Both the position numbers and the translations under genes were made by a program. Below are positions 33,524-42,275 of a stretch of 64,000 nucleotides of DNA, piece by piece. Below the pieces are notes generated by a model that saw only the letters and a list, made by a program, of their open reading frames with translations, did not search any database and had not been told where the DNA came from. The DNA is from Pedobacter sp. L105 (GTDB lineage: Bacteria > Bacteroidota > Bacteroidia > Sphingobacteriales > Sphingobacteriaceae), in the NCBI RefSeq assembly GCF_009765875.1, contig NZ_LMUP01000007.1, forward strand, positions 256,199-320,198, in the 5' to 3' direction. Position 1 is the stretch's first letter, and every line of letters starts with the position of its first letter.

Positions 33524-35239
33524 TTATTCCACCCATTGTTTAATAAACCTGCTGATCACATCAGCAGGAATAACTATACTACTGACCCTGCTGAACCTGG
33601 AGATATTGATGCCATAGAAGTGGCCTGCAGTATCAAATACCGGTCCACCGCACTGCTCAGGCAGCAACCGTGTATCATCGCTGAACACCCTTTCAAAACC
33701 ATCTCTTCGTATACTTTTCCCGCCTTCAAACAACTCTGCCGGATGATTAAAATGCATTGGAGGCCGGGTAGCTAAAACAACTTCTTTTAAAAGTGTAACG
33801 TCCTTACCGCCGGCGCTGTCTGCTCTTAACAATTTAATGGTGATCTGATCATCAGGCCAATGCCGCTGCAATGCCCGCGTATAGTCAAGCTGACTATCTA
33901 TTGGTAATCCATCAATAGCCAACACCTGGTCTCCCGTTTTTAATTTACTGTCACTGGCAGGAGAATTAGGCTTTAAACCTGTTATCGTTACCCATCCCTG
34001 CTTTAATTCTACATCCGCACCGAGATAAGCTGAACTTGTTATTTTTTGTAAACTGAACTCCAGACTTCCTAGTACCCCAATTTTATAGGTCTGATCTGAT
34101 AAAGGTGAGATCAGGAATTTACCCAGTTGTTTGAATGACAAGGTATCTGCATTTAAAACACCCGGGCTGATACCGCCTTCCATCTTTACTGTAGTATATA
34201 ACAACACCAGATCATTCTCTTTATCCCTCGCTACCACTGTTGCAGCGATTTGATGACCATCCAGTTCTAAAACAGGCATCTCGCCTACCATAGAATTTTT
34301 ACTGATTAAAATACTGTTGTTTTTAAACCTGCCTTTTAAAGAAATCCCTTCCATGGAAAACAGGGTTCCCTGTACATTTTGTATGGTACCTTTAACCTGG
34401 CTTTTGATCTGGAAACTATTTCCTCTGCACTGCGCAGCTAATTCCTTAAAATTGGATTCTATTTTTTCCAGTCCGTGAATGACGGGTATATCTCCGGTAA
34501 AGGGATCACTTTCTAGCCGATCTTCTGTGGCCGGAAGCGAGGTGTAAGTTTCAGGAGTATTTAATGCAGTCCAGTATTTTCGATAGAGATCAACCGGAAT
34601 TTCAAAATTATCACTTTCAGGAACATCAATTGCGCTGTGGAGCCCGATTACGCGTCCAGACACATCAAAAAGAGGCCCTCCGGAATCTCCGGGTTCCATA
34701 ATACAGGTAGATTGTATAAAACCGAGTTTGTTTTTTAAATCCGCAATATGACCAAATCTTACGGTTGGAAGTGATTGGTTCAGACTTTCAGGATAAGCAA
34801 TACTGATACATGGTTCATCTTTTTTAAGTGCTGATGAGTATCCCATTTCTGCGTAAGGCCACTTACCACGCCCACTTATCTTCATCATGGCCACATCAGG
34901 GATGGTTTTATTGTCCGCAAATTCTATCTTCCCCAACCCTCTTGCAATACAGGTTGTTCCATCAGGAAACATTACTTTATAGGTCTTATTGGGTACGCTT
35001 ACATGTGCAGCTGTTAAAATATGTCCTTCTGCACTTACCACAACGCCACTAAACTGACCGCTGGTCTGCATTTGTCGCGTTACATCATATCCCCAGATCC
35101 TTACTGATGCAGGATATGCCTTTTCGATAGCTCTGGATAATGTTTCCTCCAGTTTTTTCTGATCAAACCGCTGACTATATAATTTATACGGACAGCCAAA
35201 AAGAAGTAGAAGAAGGATTGGTCTTAGAATTTGTTTCAT
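33524..35239 (-). CDS. Trypsin-like serine protease with PDZ domain and a degenerate second protease domain
   Basis: A 571-residue exported protein (signal to about residue 22). The first trypsin-like domain is intact: His79 in GHILTAAHV, Asp115 in TIPDVAMMK, Ser186 in EPGDSGGPLFD. Residues about 250-400 form a second trypsin-like fold without these. A PDZ domain (GWVTITGLKPNSPASDSKL, GDQVLAIDGLPIDS) follows. Near the end EQCGGPVFDTAGHFYGI mimics GDSGGP but has Cys. Likely a periplasmic DegP/HtrA-type quality-control protease; the extra domain is unusual. Confidence 0.82.
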   Translation of the reverse strand: MKQILRPILLLLLFGCPYKLYSQRFDQKKLEETLSRAIEKAYPASVRIWGYDVTRQMQTSGQFSGVVVSAEGHILTAAHVSVPNKTYKVMFPDGTTCIARGLGKIEFADNKTIPDVAMMKISGRGKWPYAEMGYSSALKKDEPCISIAYPESLNQSLPTVRFGHIADLKNKLGFIQSTCIMEPGDSGGPLFDVSGRVIGLHSAIDVPESDNFEIPVDLYRKYWTALNTPETYTSLPATEDRLESDPFTGDIPVIHGLEKIESNFKELAAQCRGNSFQIKSQVKGTIQNVQGTLFSMEGISLKGRFKNNSILISKNSMVGEMPVLELDGHQIAATVVARDKENDLVLLYTTVKMEGGISPGVLNADTLSFKQLGKFLISPLSDQTYKIGVLGSLEFSLQKITSSAYLGADVELKQGWVTITGLKPNSPASDSKLKTGDQVLAIDGLPIDSQLDYTRALQRHWPDDQITIKLLRADSAGGKDVTLLKEVVLATRPPMHFNHPAELFEGGKSIRRDGFERVFSDDTRLLPEQCGGPVFDTAGHFYGINISRFSRVSSIVIPADVISRFIKQWVE

Positions 35240-35342
35240 TAGAATGTATTGTCTTTTTGCGGTGATTAAGCTTTTTTAAGATCATGTGTTAATTTTATAA
35301 GATGTGATCTTAAACAAGCTTCATTTAGAATATATTGTTTAC

Positions 35343-36491
35343 CTATTGAGTAGCCAGCAGTTCTGCCAGTTTTTTATTTAACTTTTCACCTATTAAGTTG
35401 CTTGCAACGATCTTTCCTTCAGGGCTGATTAAGAAGTTTCCGGGCACACCGTTCAGTCCGTATAATTTCCTTGCCTCATTATCCCACCCTTTAAGGTCAG
35501 ACACTTGTATCCAGGTAAGGCCATCTTTTGCAATGGCTTCCAGCCACCTGCTTTTGTCGCTATCTACGGATACCGACAGGATTTCAAAACCTTTGTTTTT
35601 ATAAAGCTGGTATTGCTTTAAAAGATTTGGACTTTCAGCGCGACATGGATGGCACCAGCTGGCCCAAAATTCCAATAACACATATTTACCTCTTAAATCA
35701 GACAATGAAACAGGTTTGCCATTTGCATCGTTCTGCGTAAATCCAGGGGCTTTAGCGCCAATACCGGTGATGCTCCCTGCGTTCAGCAACTTACTTAAAC
35801 TAATCCCGGCATAAGATGTACGCAATCCTTCATTAAGGGTATTGAAGATCGGCTCAACTTCTGATACCGGTACCCTATAACCACCCAGGGCTTCCGTTAA
35901 TGCCTGTACTGAAAAATAAGAATCCGGATGATTTTTAGCAAATTTCAACAATCCCGCTTTTCGTTCAGCATTTTTCCTTTTCACAACTACATCTATTGAT
36001 TTTATAAAGGCAGGGTCCTTTTGCTGCTCTTCTGTGCCTTTTTGAATTTCCAGGTTAGCGGTCCTGTTAATTTTCATGACGGTCTCTCCTGCTTCCTGAT
36101 CAAAGGCCAGCATTTCATCATATACCTTCGACCCGCTAAACTTTGCATTGTACAGGGAATCTGCAGAGTTGATCTGAATATTCTCTTTACCAAAAAAGAA
36201 ATAGATCACATCTCCTGCCCCATTTACATAAATCTCCTGGTTTTTACCTGCCCCGTCATGAGACAGCGTCATACGGCTGTAAGCTGTCCCGGAGATATAA
36301 CCCGAGAATTGAAAAGTTCCATTCACTACCTCAGCCGAGTCTACACGACCGCTGCCTTCACTTGTATAATCGATATACACTTTTGCGGGTTTATCCAAAT
36401 GGCCGATTTTACCAGAAATGGTAAAGTTAGGTGCCTGTGCAGCTGCCAATAGCGGGGTCATAGCAGCGAATACTAAAAATATTTTTTTCAT
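35343..36491 (-). CDS. TlpA-like thioredoxin protein with DUF4369-type N-terminus
   Basis: A 382-residue exported thiol-disulfide protein, paralogous to the one at 23897. The frame extends 53 codons upstream, but the ATG at 36491 begins a good signal peptide (MKKIFLVFAAMTPLLAAAQ) and is preferred. It is not a lipoprotein (no Cys at the cleavage site), unlike its paralogue. DUF4369-like region at residues 20-120 (FTISGKIGHLDKPAKVYID); C-terminal thioredoxin fold with WASWCHPCRAES. Substrate unknown. It is monocistronic, facing away from the GNAT-MarR pair. Confidence 0.85.
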   Translation of the reverse strand: MKKIFLVFAAMTPLLAAAQAPNFTISGKIGHLDKPAKVYIDYTSEGSGRVDSAEVVNGTFQFSGYISGTAYSRMTLSHDGAGKNQEIYVNGAGDVIYFFFGKENIQINSADSLYNAKFSGSKVYDEMLAFDQEAGETVMKINRTANLEIQKGTEEQQKDPAFIKSIDVVVKRKNAERKAGLLKFAKNHPDSYFSVQALTEALGGYRVPVSEVEPIFNTLNEGLRTSYAGISLSKLLNAGSITGIGAKAPGFTQNDANGKPVSLSDLRGKYVLLEFWASWCHPCRAESPNLLKQYQLYKNKGFEILSVSVDSDKSRWLEAIAKDGLTWIQVSDLKGWDNEARKLYGLNGVPGNFLISPEGKIVASNLIGEKLNKKLAELLATQ

Positions 36492-36658
36492 GTTTGATTG
36501 GTTAATAAGCATTTTAAGCCCTTTGATATATTCATGAGTCGAAAAAATGAAAACAGCCCACGCGAGCCTTAAATTTATCTTTTGGATGGATAGAAAAGTT
36601 CCCGTCCCGAAGGTGGATGAATTGACCAATCTGAAAATATATGGGTTCAAATTTGCAT

Positions 36659-36697
36659 TTACGTAATCAACTACGTAGTTTTACATATACAAATATG
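36659..36697 (+). promoter_or_regulatory. Cluster of three palindromes upstream of the GNAT-MarR pair
   Basis: TTACGTAA (36659-36666), AACTACGTAGTT (36669-36680) and CATAT-ACAA-ATATG (36684-36697) are all perfect inverted repeats just before the ATG at 36703. The first two share the TACGTA core and have centres 12 bp apart. Location suits autoregulation by the MarR protein encoded second in the operon. Confidence 0.5.
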
Positions 36698-36702
36698 TCA
36701 TC

Positions 36703-37191
36703 ATGGAAATACAAGTGGAACAAATTGGAAACGACTATGCAGAGGAAGTCATTGATATCATCCTGCCTATTCAGCAACTGGAGTTTAATGTAGCAATCAC
36801 CTTAGCCGACCAGCCTGATCTGCTGGACATAGAAAGTAATTATTATCTGACCGGCGGAGGATTCTGGGGTATTAAAATAGATGGTGAATTAGTCGGTACT
36901 ATAGCGTTGATTAAATTTGACGAACATGCAGCTGCAATCCGGAAAATGTTTGTTAAAAAAGAATTCAGGGGTAAAATTTACGGTGTAGCACAATTGCTTT
37001 TAGAAACTTTAATTACTTATTGCCAGCAAAATGACATTAACAATTTATATTTGGGAACGGTAGACATCTTAAAAGCAGCCATTCGCTTCTATGAAAAGAA
37101 TGGTTTTGAAGCTATCGCAAAAGCCAATCTTCCTGTTTTATTTCCCAGGATGAATGCTGATAATGTTTTTTATCAATTGAACCTGGTTTAA
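36703..37191 (+). CDS. GNAT family N-acetyltransferase
   Basis: A 162-residue acetyltransferase. The acetyl-CoA loop is KMFVKKEFRGKIYGVAQLL (R-G-K-x-x-G-x-A), followed by YLGTVDILKAAIRFYEKNGF ending in the usual Y-E-K-N-G-F. The substrate is unknown. The MarR gene starts 9 bp after its stop, so the two form an operon. GNAT-MarR pairs, and even fusions of the two, are recurrent, which supports a shared ligand or detoxification role. Confidence 0.85.
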   Translation: MEIQVEQIGNDYAEEVIDIILPIQQLEFNVAITLADQPDLLDIESNYYLTGGGFWGIKIDGELVGTIALIKFDEHAAAIRKMFVKKEFRGKIYGVAQLLLETLITYCQQNDINNLYLGTVDILKAAIRFYEKNGFEAIAKANLPVLFPRMNADNVFYQLNLV

Positions 37192-37200
37192 AAAGAGTAT

Positions 37201-37680
37201 ATGAGTGTTATTGATGAGCTGGGTATCCTGGCTATTTCTACAAGGTTACAGCGTTTAAGTGAGCAATTTAGAAAAGACGGCGCGCTGTTGTATAAGGTAT
37301 ATGATATTGATTTTGAACCCAAGTGGTTCCCCGTGATTTATGCCCTGACCAAGAAAAAATCATTGAGCATTGTTGAACTTGCCGCAGAGATTGGCTACAC
37401 GCATCCTTCTACGATTAGTCTGTTAAAAGAGCTGGAAAAGCAAAAGCTGATCAGTTCTAAAAAGGATAAAAAGGATGAACGTAAACGATTTGTCCAGCTA
37501 ACCGCTAAAGGTGATGAGCTGATTGCGCAGATGGAACCGGTATGGGAGGTAATGACGACGGTACTCAATGAAATAACAAAAACCGAGCATAATCTCCTTA
37601 AAGCAATGACGGAAATTGAAGAAAATCTAAAACAGCAGACTTTTTTACAACGTGCTTTAAGCCTCAAAAAACTATCTTAA
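37201..37680 (+). CDS. MarR-family transcriptional regulator
   Basis: A 159-residue winged-helix regulator: LSIVELAAEIGYTHPSTISLL is the recognition helix-turn-helix, and KKDERKRFVQLTAKGDELI is the wing of the MarR family (D-x-R-x-x-x-x-x-L-T-x-x-G). Helices at both ends would form the dimer interface. Second gene of the operon with the GNAT gene. The palindrome cluster at 36659-36697 is its most likely operator. Confidence 0.88.
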   Translation: MSVIDELGILAISTRLQRLSEQFRKDGALLYKVYDIDFEPKWFPVIYALTKKKSLSIVELAAEIGYTHPSTISLLKELEKQKLISSKKDKKDERKRFVQLTAKGDELIAQMEPVWEVMTTVLNEITKTEHNLLKAMTEIEENLKQQTFLQRALSLKKLS

Positions 37681-37699
37681 TTCTTACTGCATTTCATTT

Positions 37700-38722
37700 T
37701 TAGCTTTCCAGCATTTCCAGTTGCCACAAGATTTGCTCTTCACTTACAGGAAATGACGAATGATTGCGGATAGATTGATTTACTTCATCGAATAGTTGAT
37801 TATAGGCTCCTTTGGGTGATAACAGCCATTCCACAGTTTTTTGGTTATCGTGGCCTATTAATACTAGCTTGCCTGCGCTTTCTGCCTCCTCTATGCCAAA
37901 ACCGGCATCTAAAGGCATCACATTCGCAGCCAGTTGCGCTTCCTGAACATCAGCCCTCATTTTCACGAAACTGCCTGATGTACCGTGAACAACAAATCCA
38001 TATTCCGGTTCTGCAATCAGCAAACTTCCTGTTAAATACACATTTAACTGATTGGGGTATTTTAAATGAAATTGAAAATAGTCATCTACCTGTGAGCCCG
38101 GCCGGTGTGATGCAGTAGTTTTGATATAACTTAAAGGCTTTCCTAAAATACTGATGGCACCATCAATCAAATGAGAACCCAAATCATACATCAGGCCATT
38201 TCCAGGGATTTCTTTACTCTCCTTAAATTGCTTATTTCCGATAGCCATACGGTACCGGTCTATTCTGAAGTGTACTTCAATTAAATTCCCCAGTCGCCCA
38301 CTTTCAATTACCTCTTTCACCGCCAGGAAATCGCTGTTATACCTGCGGTTTTGATAGATCATGACCTGCAAATTGAGCAGTCTCCCCAATTCAAACAGTA
38401 TTTTAACCTCACTGCCCGTCACGGCTGCAGGCTTTTCTATCAAAACATGTTTGCCAGCCTGAAGTGCCCGTTTAGCAAAATCAAAATGGGTAAAATTTGG
38501 CGTATTCACTACAATCAATTCGATTTCATCATCATTCAACAGTTCATCGATACTGTTGTAGCTCAATAACCCCGGGTATTTTAAACTTGCGCTTTTTTCA
38601 TGGCGCTCTACCACGGCTTTAAATATAAAACCCGGATTTGTGGCCAAAAAAGGGGCGTGAAACACTCTTCCGGACATTCCGTAAGACATCAGACCGGTGA
38701 TGATAGGTTTAGACATGATCAT
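37700..38722 (-). CDS. Gfo/Idh/MocA-family oxidoreductase
   Basis: A 340-residue NAD(P)-dependent sugar/inositol-type oxidoreductase. N-terminal Rossmann fold opens ITGLMSYGMSGRVFHAPFL, where the G-x-x-x-G-x motif and the HAPF continuation match the YdgJ/YvaA-like branch. EKPAA carries the catalytic Lys (HVLIEKPAAVTGSE), and the alpha/beta C-domain has DLGSHLIDGA with the His. A second ATG two codons in (38716) is equally usable. Its substrate is unknown; it converges on the MarR gene. Confidence 0.85.
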   Translation of the reverse strand: MIMSKPIITGLMSYGMSGRVFHAPFLATNPGFIFKAVVERHEKSASLKYPGLLSYNSIDELLNDDEIELIVVNTPNFTHFDFAKRALQAGKHVLIEKPAAVTGSEVKILFELGRLLNLQVMIYQNRRYNSDFLAVKEVIESGRLGNLIEVHFRIDRYRMAIGNKQFKESKEIPGNGLMYDLGSHLIDGAISILGKPLSYIKTTASHRPGSQVDDYFQFHLKYPNQLNVYLTGSLLIAEPEYGFVVHGTSGSFVKMRADVQEAQLAANVMPLDAGFGIEEAESAGKLVLIGHDNQKTVEWLLSPKGAYNQLFDEVNQSIRNHSSFPVSEEQILWQLEMLES

Positions 38723-38895
38723 TTTATTGGAACTGTTAAAGTAGGATTTAATTGTTATGTCATCATCATCATCGGGTATTCTATTTGAAAATAAGATTAA
38801 AAACAGGTGCGTTCAACTATCGCCAAATCTCTCCAAAGAGACCTGATCTGCTTTGACCGGCACTCTCCGCCACATAAAAAGAATATACGTCCGGT

Positions 38896-39076
38896 TTTAG
38901 CCTGGGTTTAACAAAAGTTTAACCTGAATTTGTAGCGTCTTCAGGACGGCATTGGAACGGGTCCGGAACGACTTTTACCCGTTCCGAACCCGTCGAAGAC
39001 CCGTTCCAAACCCGTTCCAAACCCGTCCCAAACTCAGGCTAAACTCAGGCTAAACTCAGGTTAAACTTTTGTTAAA
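38896..39076. repeat. Palindromic array of 11-bp repeat units
   Basis: Nine 11-bp units follow each other without gaps from 38978 to 39076: CCCGTTCCGAA, CCCGTCGAAGA, CCCGTTCCAAA twice, CCCGTCCCAAA, CTCAGGCTAAA twice, CTCAGGTTAAA, CTTTTGTTAAA. To the left seven units in inverse orientation occupy 38896-38972 (for example TTTAGCCTGGG, TTTAACAAAAG, TTTAACCTGAA, ATTGGAACGGG). The 21-bp arms 38907-38927 and 39056-39076 are exact reverse complements. Central A+T spacer 38973-38977. No ORF. I do not recognise a named element. Confidence 0.9.
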
Positions 39077-39344
39077 GGTTTTTCAATACATATGTCTTAT
39101 CCTCCTCTCTTATGATGAGGTTACTAGAAGACGATAATAGAGGCAGACAAAAATTCATTTGATGCGATAGGCTTTAACCATTGCGCGTTTAGAGCTGATC
39201 GTATGGCCAGCATATATTTTGGAGATTTCCTTAAAGGTATAATCCACTGTTGGGTGTTTCTAATCTCCGCAGATGGTAAAAAAACATCTAACAGCAAATA
39301 TTTAGGGCAGCTTATCCTGGGTGATTTTTCAATGGATGATCCAA
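39077..39344. other. Intergenic stretch, possible gene relic
   Basis: Between the 11-bp array and the alaS terminator no intact gene is supported. On the minus strand a short open stretch (about 39152-39256) reads protein-like (DYTFKEISKIYAGHTISS) but has no start or upstream continuation. It may be a decayed gene or chance. The 87-codon plus-strand ORF at 39203 runs through the terminator hairpin and is not credited. Confidence 0.3.
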
Positions 39345-39430
39345 AAAAAATAAGAACTGTTGTAATGGCCTCGAAATTTTGTGAGCATAGCGAACAAAGG
39401 TTTCAGCCATTACAACAGTTCTTATTTTTT
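39345..39430 (-). terminator. Long perfect hairpin, terminator of alaS
   Basis: The 25 bases at 39345-39369 and 39406-39430 are exact reverse complements (AAAAAATAAGAACTG then TTGTAATGGC), with a 36-nt loop. It lies 32 bp past the alaS stop. It has the same layout as the 28-bp stem at 20442. Confidence 0.8.
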
Positions 39431-39462
39431 CAGCGAAGCCAGAATTACCCGGATCCGAAATC

Positions 39463-42162
39463 TTAAGGTATCAGCGTAGCAACCTTCGCCAGTACCGCCG
39501 GTAAACCATCCTTGTTCTTTCCTCCGGCAGTAGCATAGAACGGCTGACCGCCTCCACCACCCTGAATGTCCTTAGCCAGTTCCCTCACGATATTAGAGGC
39601 ATTTAATCCCTTCTCCTGAACCAGATTCTCTGATAACATCACCGTAATACCGGGTTTATCATCAATTAAAGTAGTAAACACAAGAAACAGATTATCAACT
39701 AAATCCTTAACGGCAAAAGCAAGATTCTTTACGGCATCCGCATTGGGCAGATCAACCTGCACTGCAATCAGGTTAATACCGTTTATTGTTTTCATATGAT
39801 GCACAATTTCATGCTTCAAATCCCCGGAACGGGCAGTTACTGCCTTTTCTGCGTCTTTTTTCAGCCTGGAGTTCTCTTCGATCAATGCAGCAACGGCATT
39901 CGTTAAGTCTTTGTTCCCTTTAAGTAGCGACCTTAACTGGCTGATTTCCTGATTCTGCTCAATGATATAAGCTTCAGCAGCATCTGCCGTAATGGCTTCA
40001 ATACGACGAACACCGGCAGCAACAGCACTCTCCGATAAGATCTTAAAATACCCAATCTGACCGGTTGCCTGTACATGAGTGCCTCCGCACAATTCTTTCG
40101 AATAGTTGTCGTCAAAAGTGATGATCCGAACAAAATCGCCATACTTCTCCCCGAACAAAGCAGTCACCCCACTTGACAAAGCCTCGGCATAAGGCACCAT
40201 ACGCTGCTCCTTCAAAGGAATATTTTCCCTTACTTTTTTATTCACGATATGTTCGATCTGTGCCAGTTCGTTATCGGTGATCTTTGCGAAGTGGGAAAAA
40301 TCAAAACGAAGGTAATCCGGATTAACCAGTGAACCTTTCTGATTCACATGATCGCCCAGGACGCTTTTTAGTGCCGCATGCAGTAAATGTGTCGCCGAGT
40401 GATTATTATTCGTCTGAGCGCGCTTATTTTCATCCACAACAGCCCAGAACTGTCCATCTACATCCTCCGGCAAAGTATCAGTGAAGTGAACAATTACTCC
40501 GTTCTCTTTTTTGGTATCTGTGATATCTACAGAAAACATTCGGCTATGGTCTTCCAGACGACCTGTATCACCTACCTGTCCACCGCTCTCTCCGTAAAAA
40601 GGTGTTTTCTGCAGAACGATCTGGTATTGCTCTTTTCCTTTTGCAGTGACCTGTCTGTATTTTAAAATCTTGGTTTCTATCTCCAGGAAATCGTAACCTA
40701 CAAACTCCGTTTCCGGATCTTCGTGAACCGTGATCCAGTCGCCCGTATCAATTGCTGTCGCAGCCCTTGAGCGCGACTTCTGTTTCTGCAGGCTCTTTTG
40801 ATACTCTTCCATATCTACCTGCCATCTTTTCTCCCTGGCCATTAGTTCGGTCAGGTCAATTGGAAATCCATAGGTATCCTGCAACTCAAAAGCAAACTCA
40901 CCGGAGATCACCATCTGGTCTTTCAGGATGCTGTATACCCAGGCATCTTCAAAAGGTTTTTCCAGATCGATTGCATTCTCAGACATCAGGAAGTCGGCCT
41001 GCTTTTTCGTATAATTTTCAAAACGCTGAATACCTGTAGCCAGCGTTCTCAGGAAAGAAACCTCTTCTTCCAGCACTACCTTCTGTACAAAATCCTGCTG
41101 TAAAACCAGCTCTTCAAAAACCCCTTTAAACTGTTCTGCCAGAACAGGCACCAGCTGGTTCAGGAAAGGTCCTTTCAGATCAAGGAAGGTATAGGCATAA
41201 CGAACTGCCCTTCTCAGGATCCTGCGGATCACGTAGCCAGCTTTGTTGTTTGCAGGCAGCTGCCCGTCGGCAATAACAAAAGCAATCGCCCGGATATGAT
41301 CTGCCATCACACGCATGGCGATATCTGTTTTTTCATCTGCTCCATAAACGATTCCTGCTTTCCTGGCAATGAACTGGATCAGCGGTTGAAATACATCAGT
41401 ATCGTAGTTGGAAGCTTTGTTTTGCAATACCCGGACCAAACGTTCGAAGCCCATTCCGGTATCAACATGTCGTGCAGGTAAAGACTGTAAAGAACCATCT
41501 TTCAATCGGTTAAACTGCATAAAAACGTTATTCCAAATCTCAATTACCTGCGGATGGTCTGCATTAACCAGTTCCTTCCCGGAGACCGCTGCGCGCTCTT
41601 CGTCAGGACGGCAATCCACATGGATTTCGGAACACGGACCGCATGGACCGGTATCACCCATCTCCCAGAAATTGTCTTTTTTATTCCCCAGGATGATCCT
41701 TTCTTCAGGAACATATTGTTTCCATAACTCGTAAGCTTCGGTATCTCTTGGCAGCCCTTCTTTCTCATCCCCTTCAAAAATGGAAACATAAAGTTTGTCT
41801 TTCGGTATGCCATAAACTTCCGTTAGCAGCTCCCAGCTCCAGGCGATAGCCTCTTTTTTGAAGTAGTCCCCAAAACTCCAGTTACCCAGCATCTCGAACA
41901 TAGTATGGTGATAGGTGTCAATCCCCACCTCTTCCAGGTCGTTGTGTTTACCGGAAACCCTTAAACAACGTTGTGTATCGGTTACTCGTGGGTACCGTGC
42001 AGGCGCCTCACCTAAAAATATATCTTTGAACTGGTTCATACCAGCATTGGTAAACATAAGTGTTGGATCGTTCTTTACCACGATCGGTGCAGAGGAAACA
42101 ATGTGGTGTTGTTTCGATTCAAAAAATGCTAAATATGCCTGTCTGATTTCTTTTGCTGTCAT
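39463..42162 (-). CDS. alaS: Alanyl-tRNA synthetase
   Basis: Charges tRNA(Ala). The 899-residue protein is complete: class II catalytic core with TLMFTNAGMNQFKDIFLGE, RVSGKHNDLEEVG and GMGFERLVRVLQNK. The editing domain has the zinc ligands in NNNHSATHLLHAALK and CGGTHVQATGQIG. The C-Ala tail includes GGGGGQPFYATAGG. A -7 box lies 17 nt upstream. A long hairpin terminator follows. Confidence 0.96.
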   Translation of the reverse strand: MTAKEIRQAYLAFFESKQHHIVSSAPIVVKNDPTLMFTNAGMNQFKDIFLGEAPARYPRVTDTQRCLRVSGKHNDLEEVGIDTYHHTMFEMLGNWSFGDYFKKEAIAWSWELLTEVYGIPKDKLYVSIFEGDEKEGLPRDTEAYELWKQYVPEERIILGNKKDNFWEMGDTGPCGPCSEIHVDCRPDEERAAVSGKELVNADHPQVIEIWNNVFMQFNRLKDGSLQSLPARHVDTGMGFERLVRVLQNKASNYDTDVFQPLIQFIARKAGIVYGADEKTDIAMRVMADHIRAIAFVIADGQLPANNKAGYVIRRILRRAVRYAYTFLDLKGPFLNQLVPVLAEQFKGVFEELVLQQDFVQKVVLEEEVSFLRTLATGIQRFENYTKKQADFLMSENAIDLEKPFEDAWVYSILKDQMVISGEFAFELQDTYGFPIDLTELMAREKRWQVDMEEYQKSLQKQKSRSRAATAIDTGDWITVHEDPETEFVGYDFLEIETKILKYRQVTAKGKEQYQIVLQKTPFYGESGGQVGDTGRLEDHSRMFSVDITDTKKENGVIVHFTDTLPEDVDGQFWAVVDENKRAQTNNNHSATHLLHAALKSVLGDHVNQKGSLVNPDYLRFDFSHFAKITDNELAQIEHIVNKKVRENIPLKEQRMVPYAEALSSGVTALFGEKYGDFVRIITFDDNYSKELCGGTHVQATGQIGYFKILSESAVAAGVRRIEAITADAAEAYIIEQNQEISQLRSLLKGNKDLTNAVAALIEENSRLKKDAEKAVTARSGDLKHEIVHHMKTINGINLIAVQVDLPNADAVKNLAFAVKDLVDNLFLVFTTLIDDKPGITVMLSENLVQEKGLNASNIVRELAKDIQGGGGGQPFYATAGGKNKDGLPAVLAKVATLIP

Positions 42163-42179
42163 TCTTGAAATTTATTCAA

Positions 42180-42187
42180 CAAAATTA
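42180..42187 (-). promoter_or_regulatory. -7 box (TAATTTTG) of alaS
   Basis: Exact TAnnTTTG on the minus strand, 17 nt before the alaS ATG. Confidence 0.5.
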
Positions 42188-42220
42188 AAATTTTATTGCG
42201 GTATTCTACTAAAATCCCTT

Positions 42221-42228
42221 TACATTTG
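42221..42228 (+). promoter_or_regulatory. -7 box (TACATTTG) of the MerR gene
   Basis: Exact TAnnTTTG; a TTG at 42196-42198 lies 22 bp upstream, near the accepted -33 spacing. Divergent from the alaS promoter. Confidence 0.55.
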
Positions 42229-42275
42229 AAAGCTTTACATAAAAGCCATAAAACACTAATTATCAACACTGAAGT

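Noticed and set aside
38755..38775. CATCATCATCAT microsatellite upstream of the Gfo/Idh gene
   Set aside because: Only four to five units, not next to a start codon in a way that suggests phase variation.
39203..39466. An 87-codon plus-strand ORF downstream of the 11-bp array
   Set aside because: It runs through the alaS terminator hairpin, overlaps the end of alaS, and shows no protein-like pattern in its second half.
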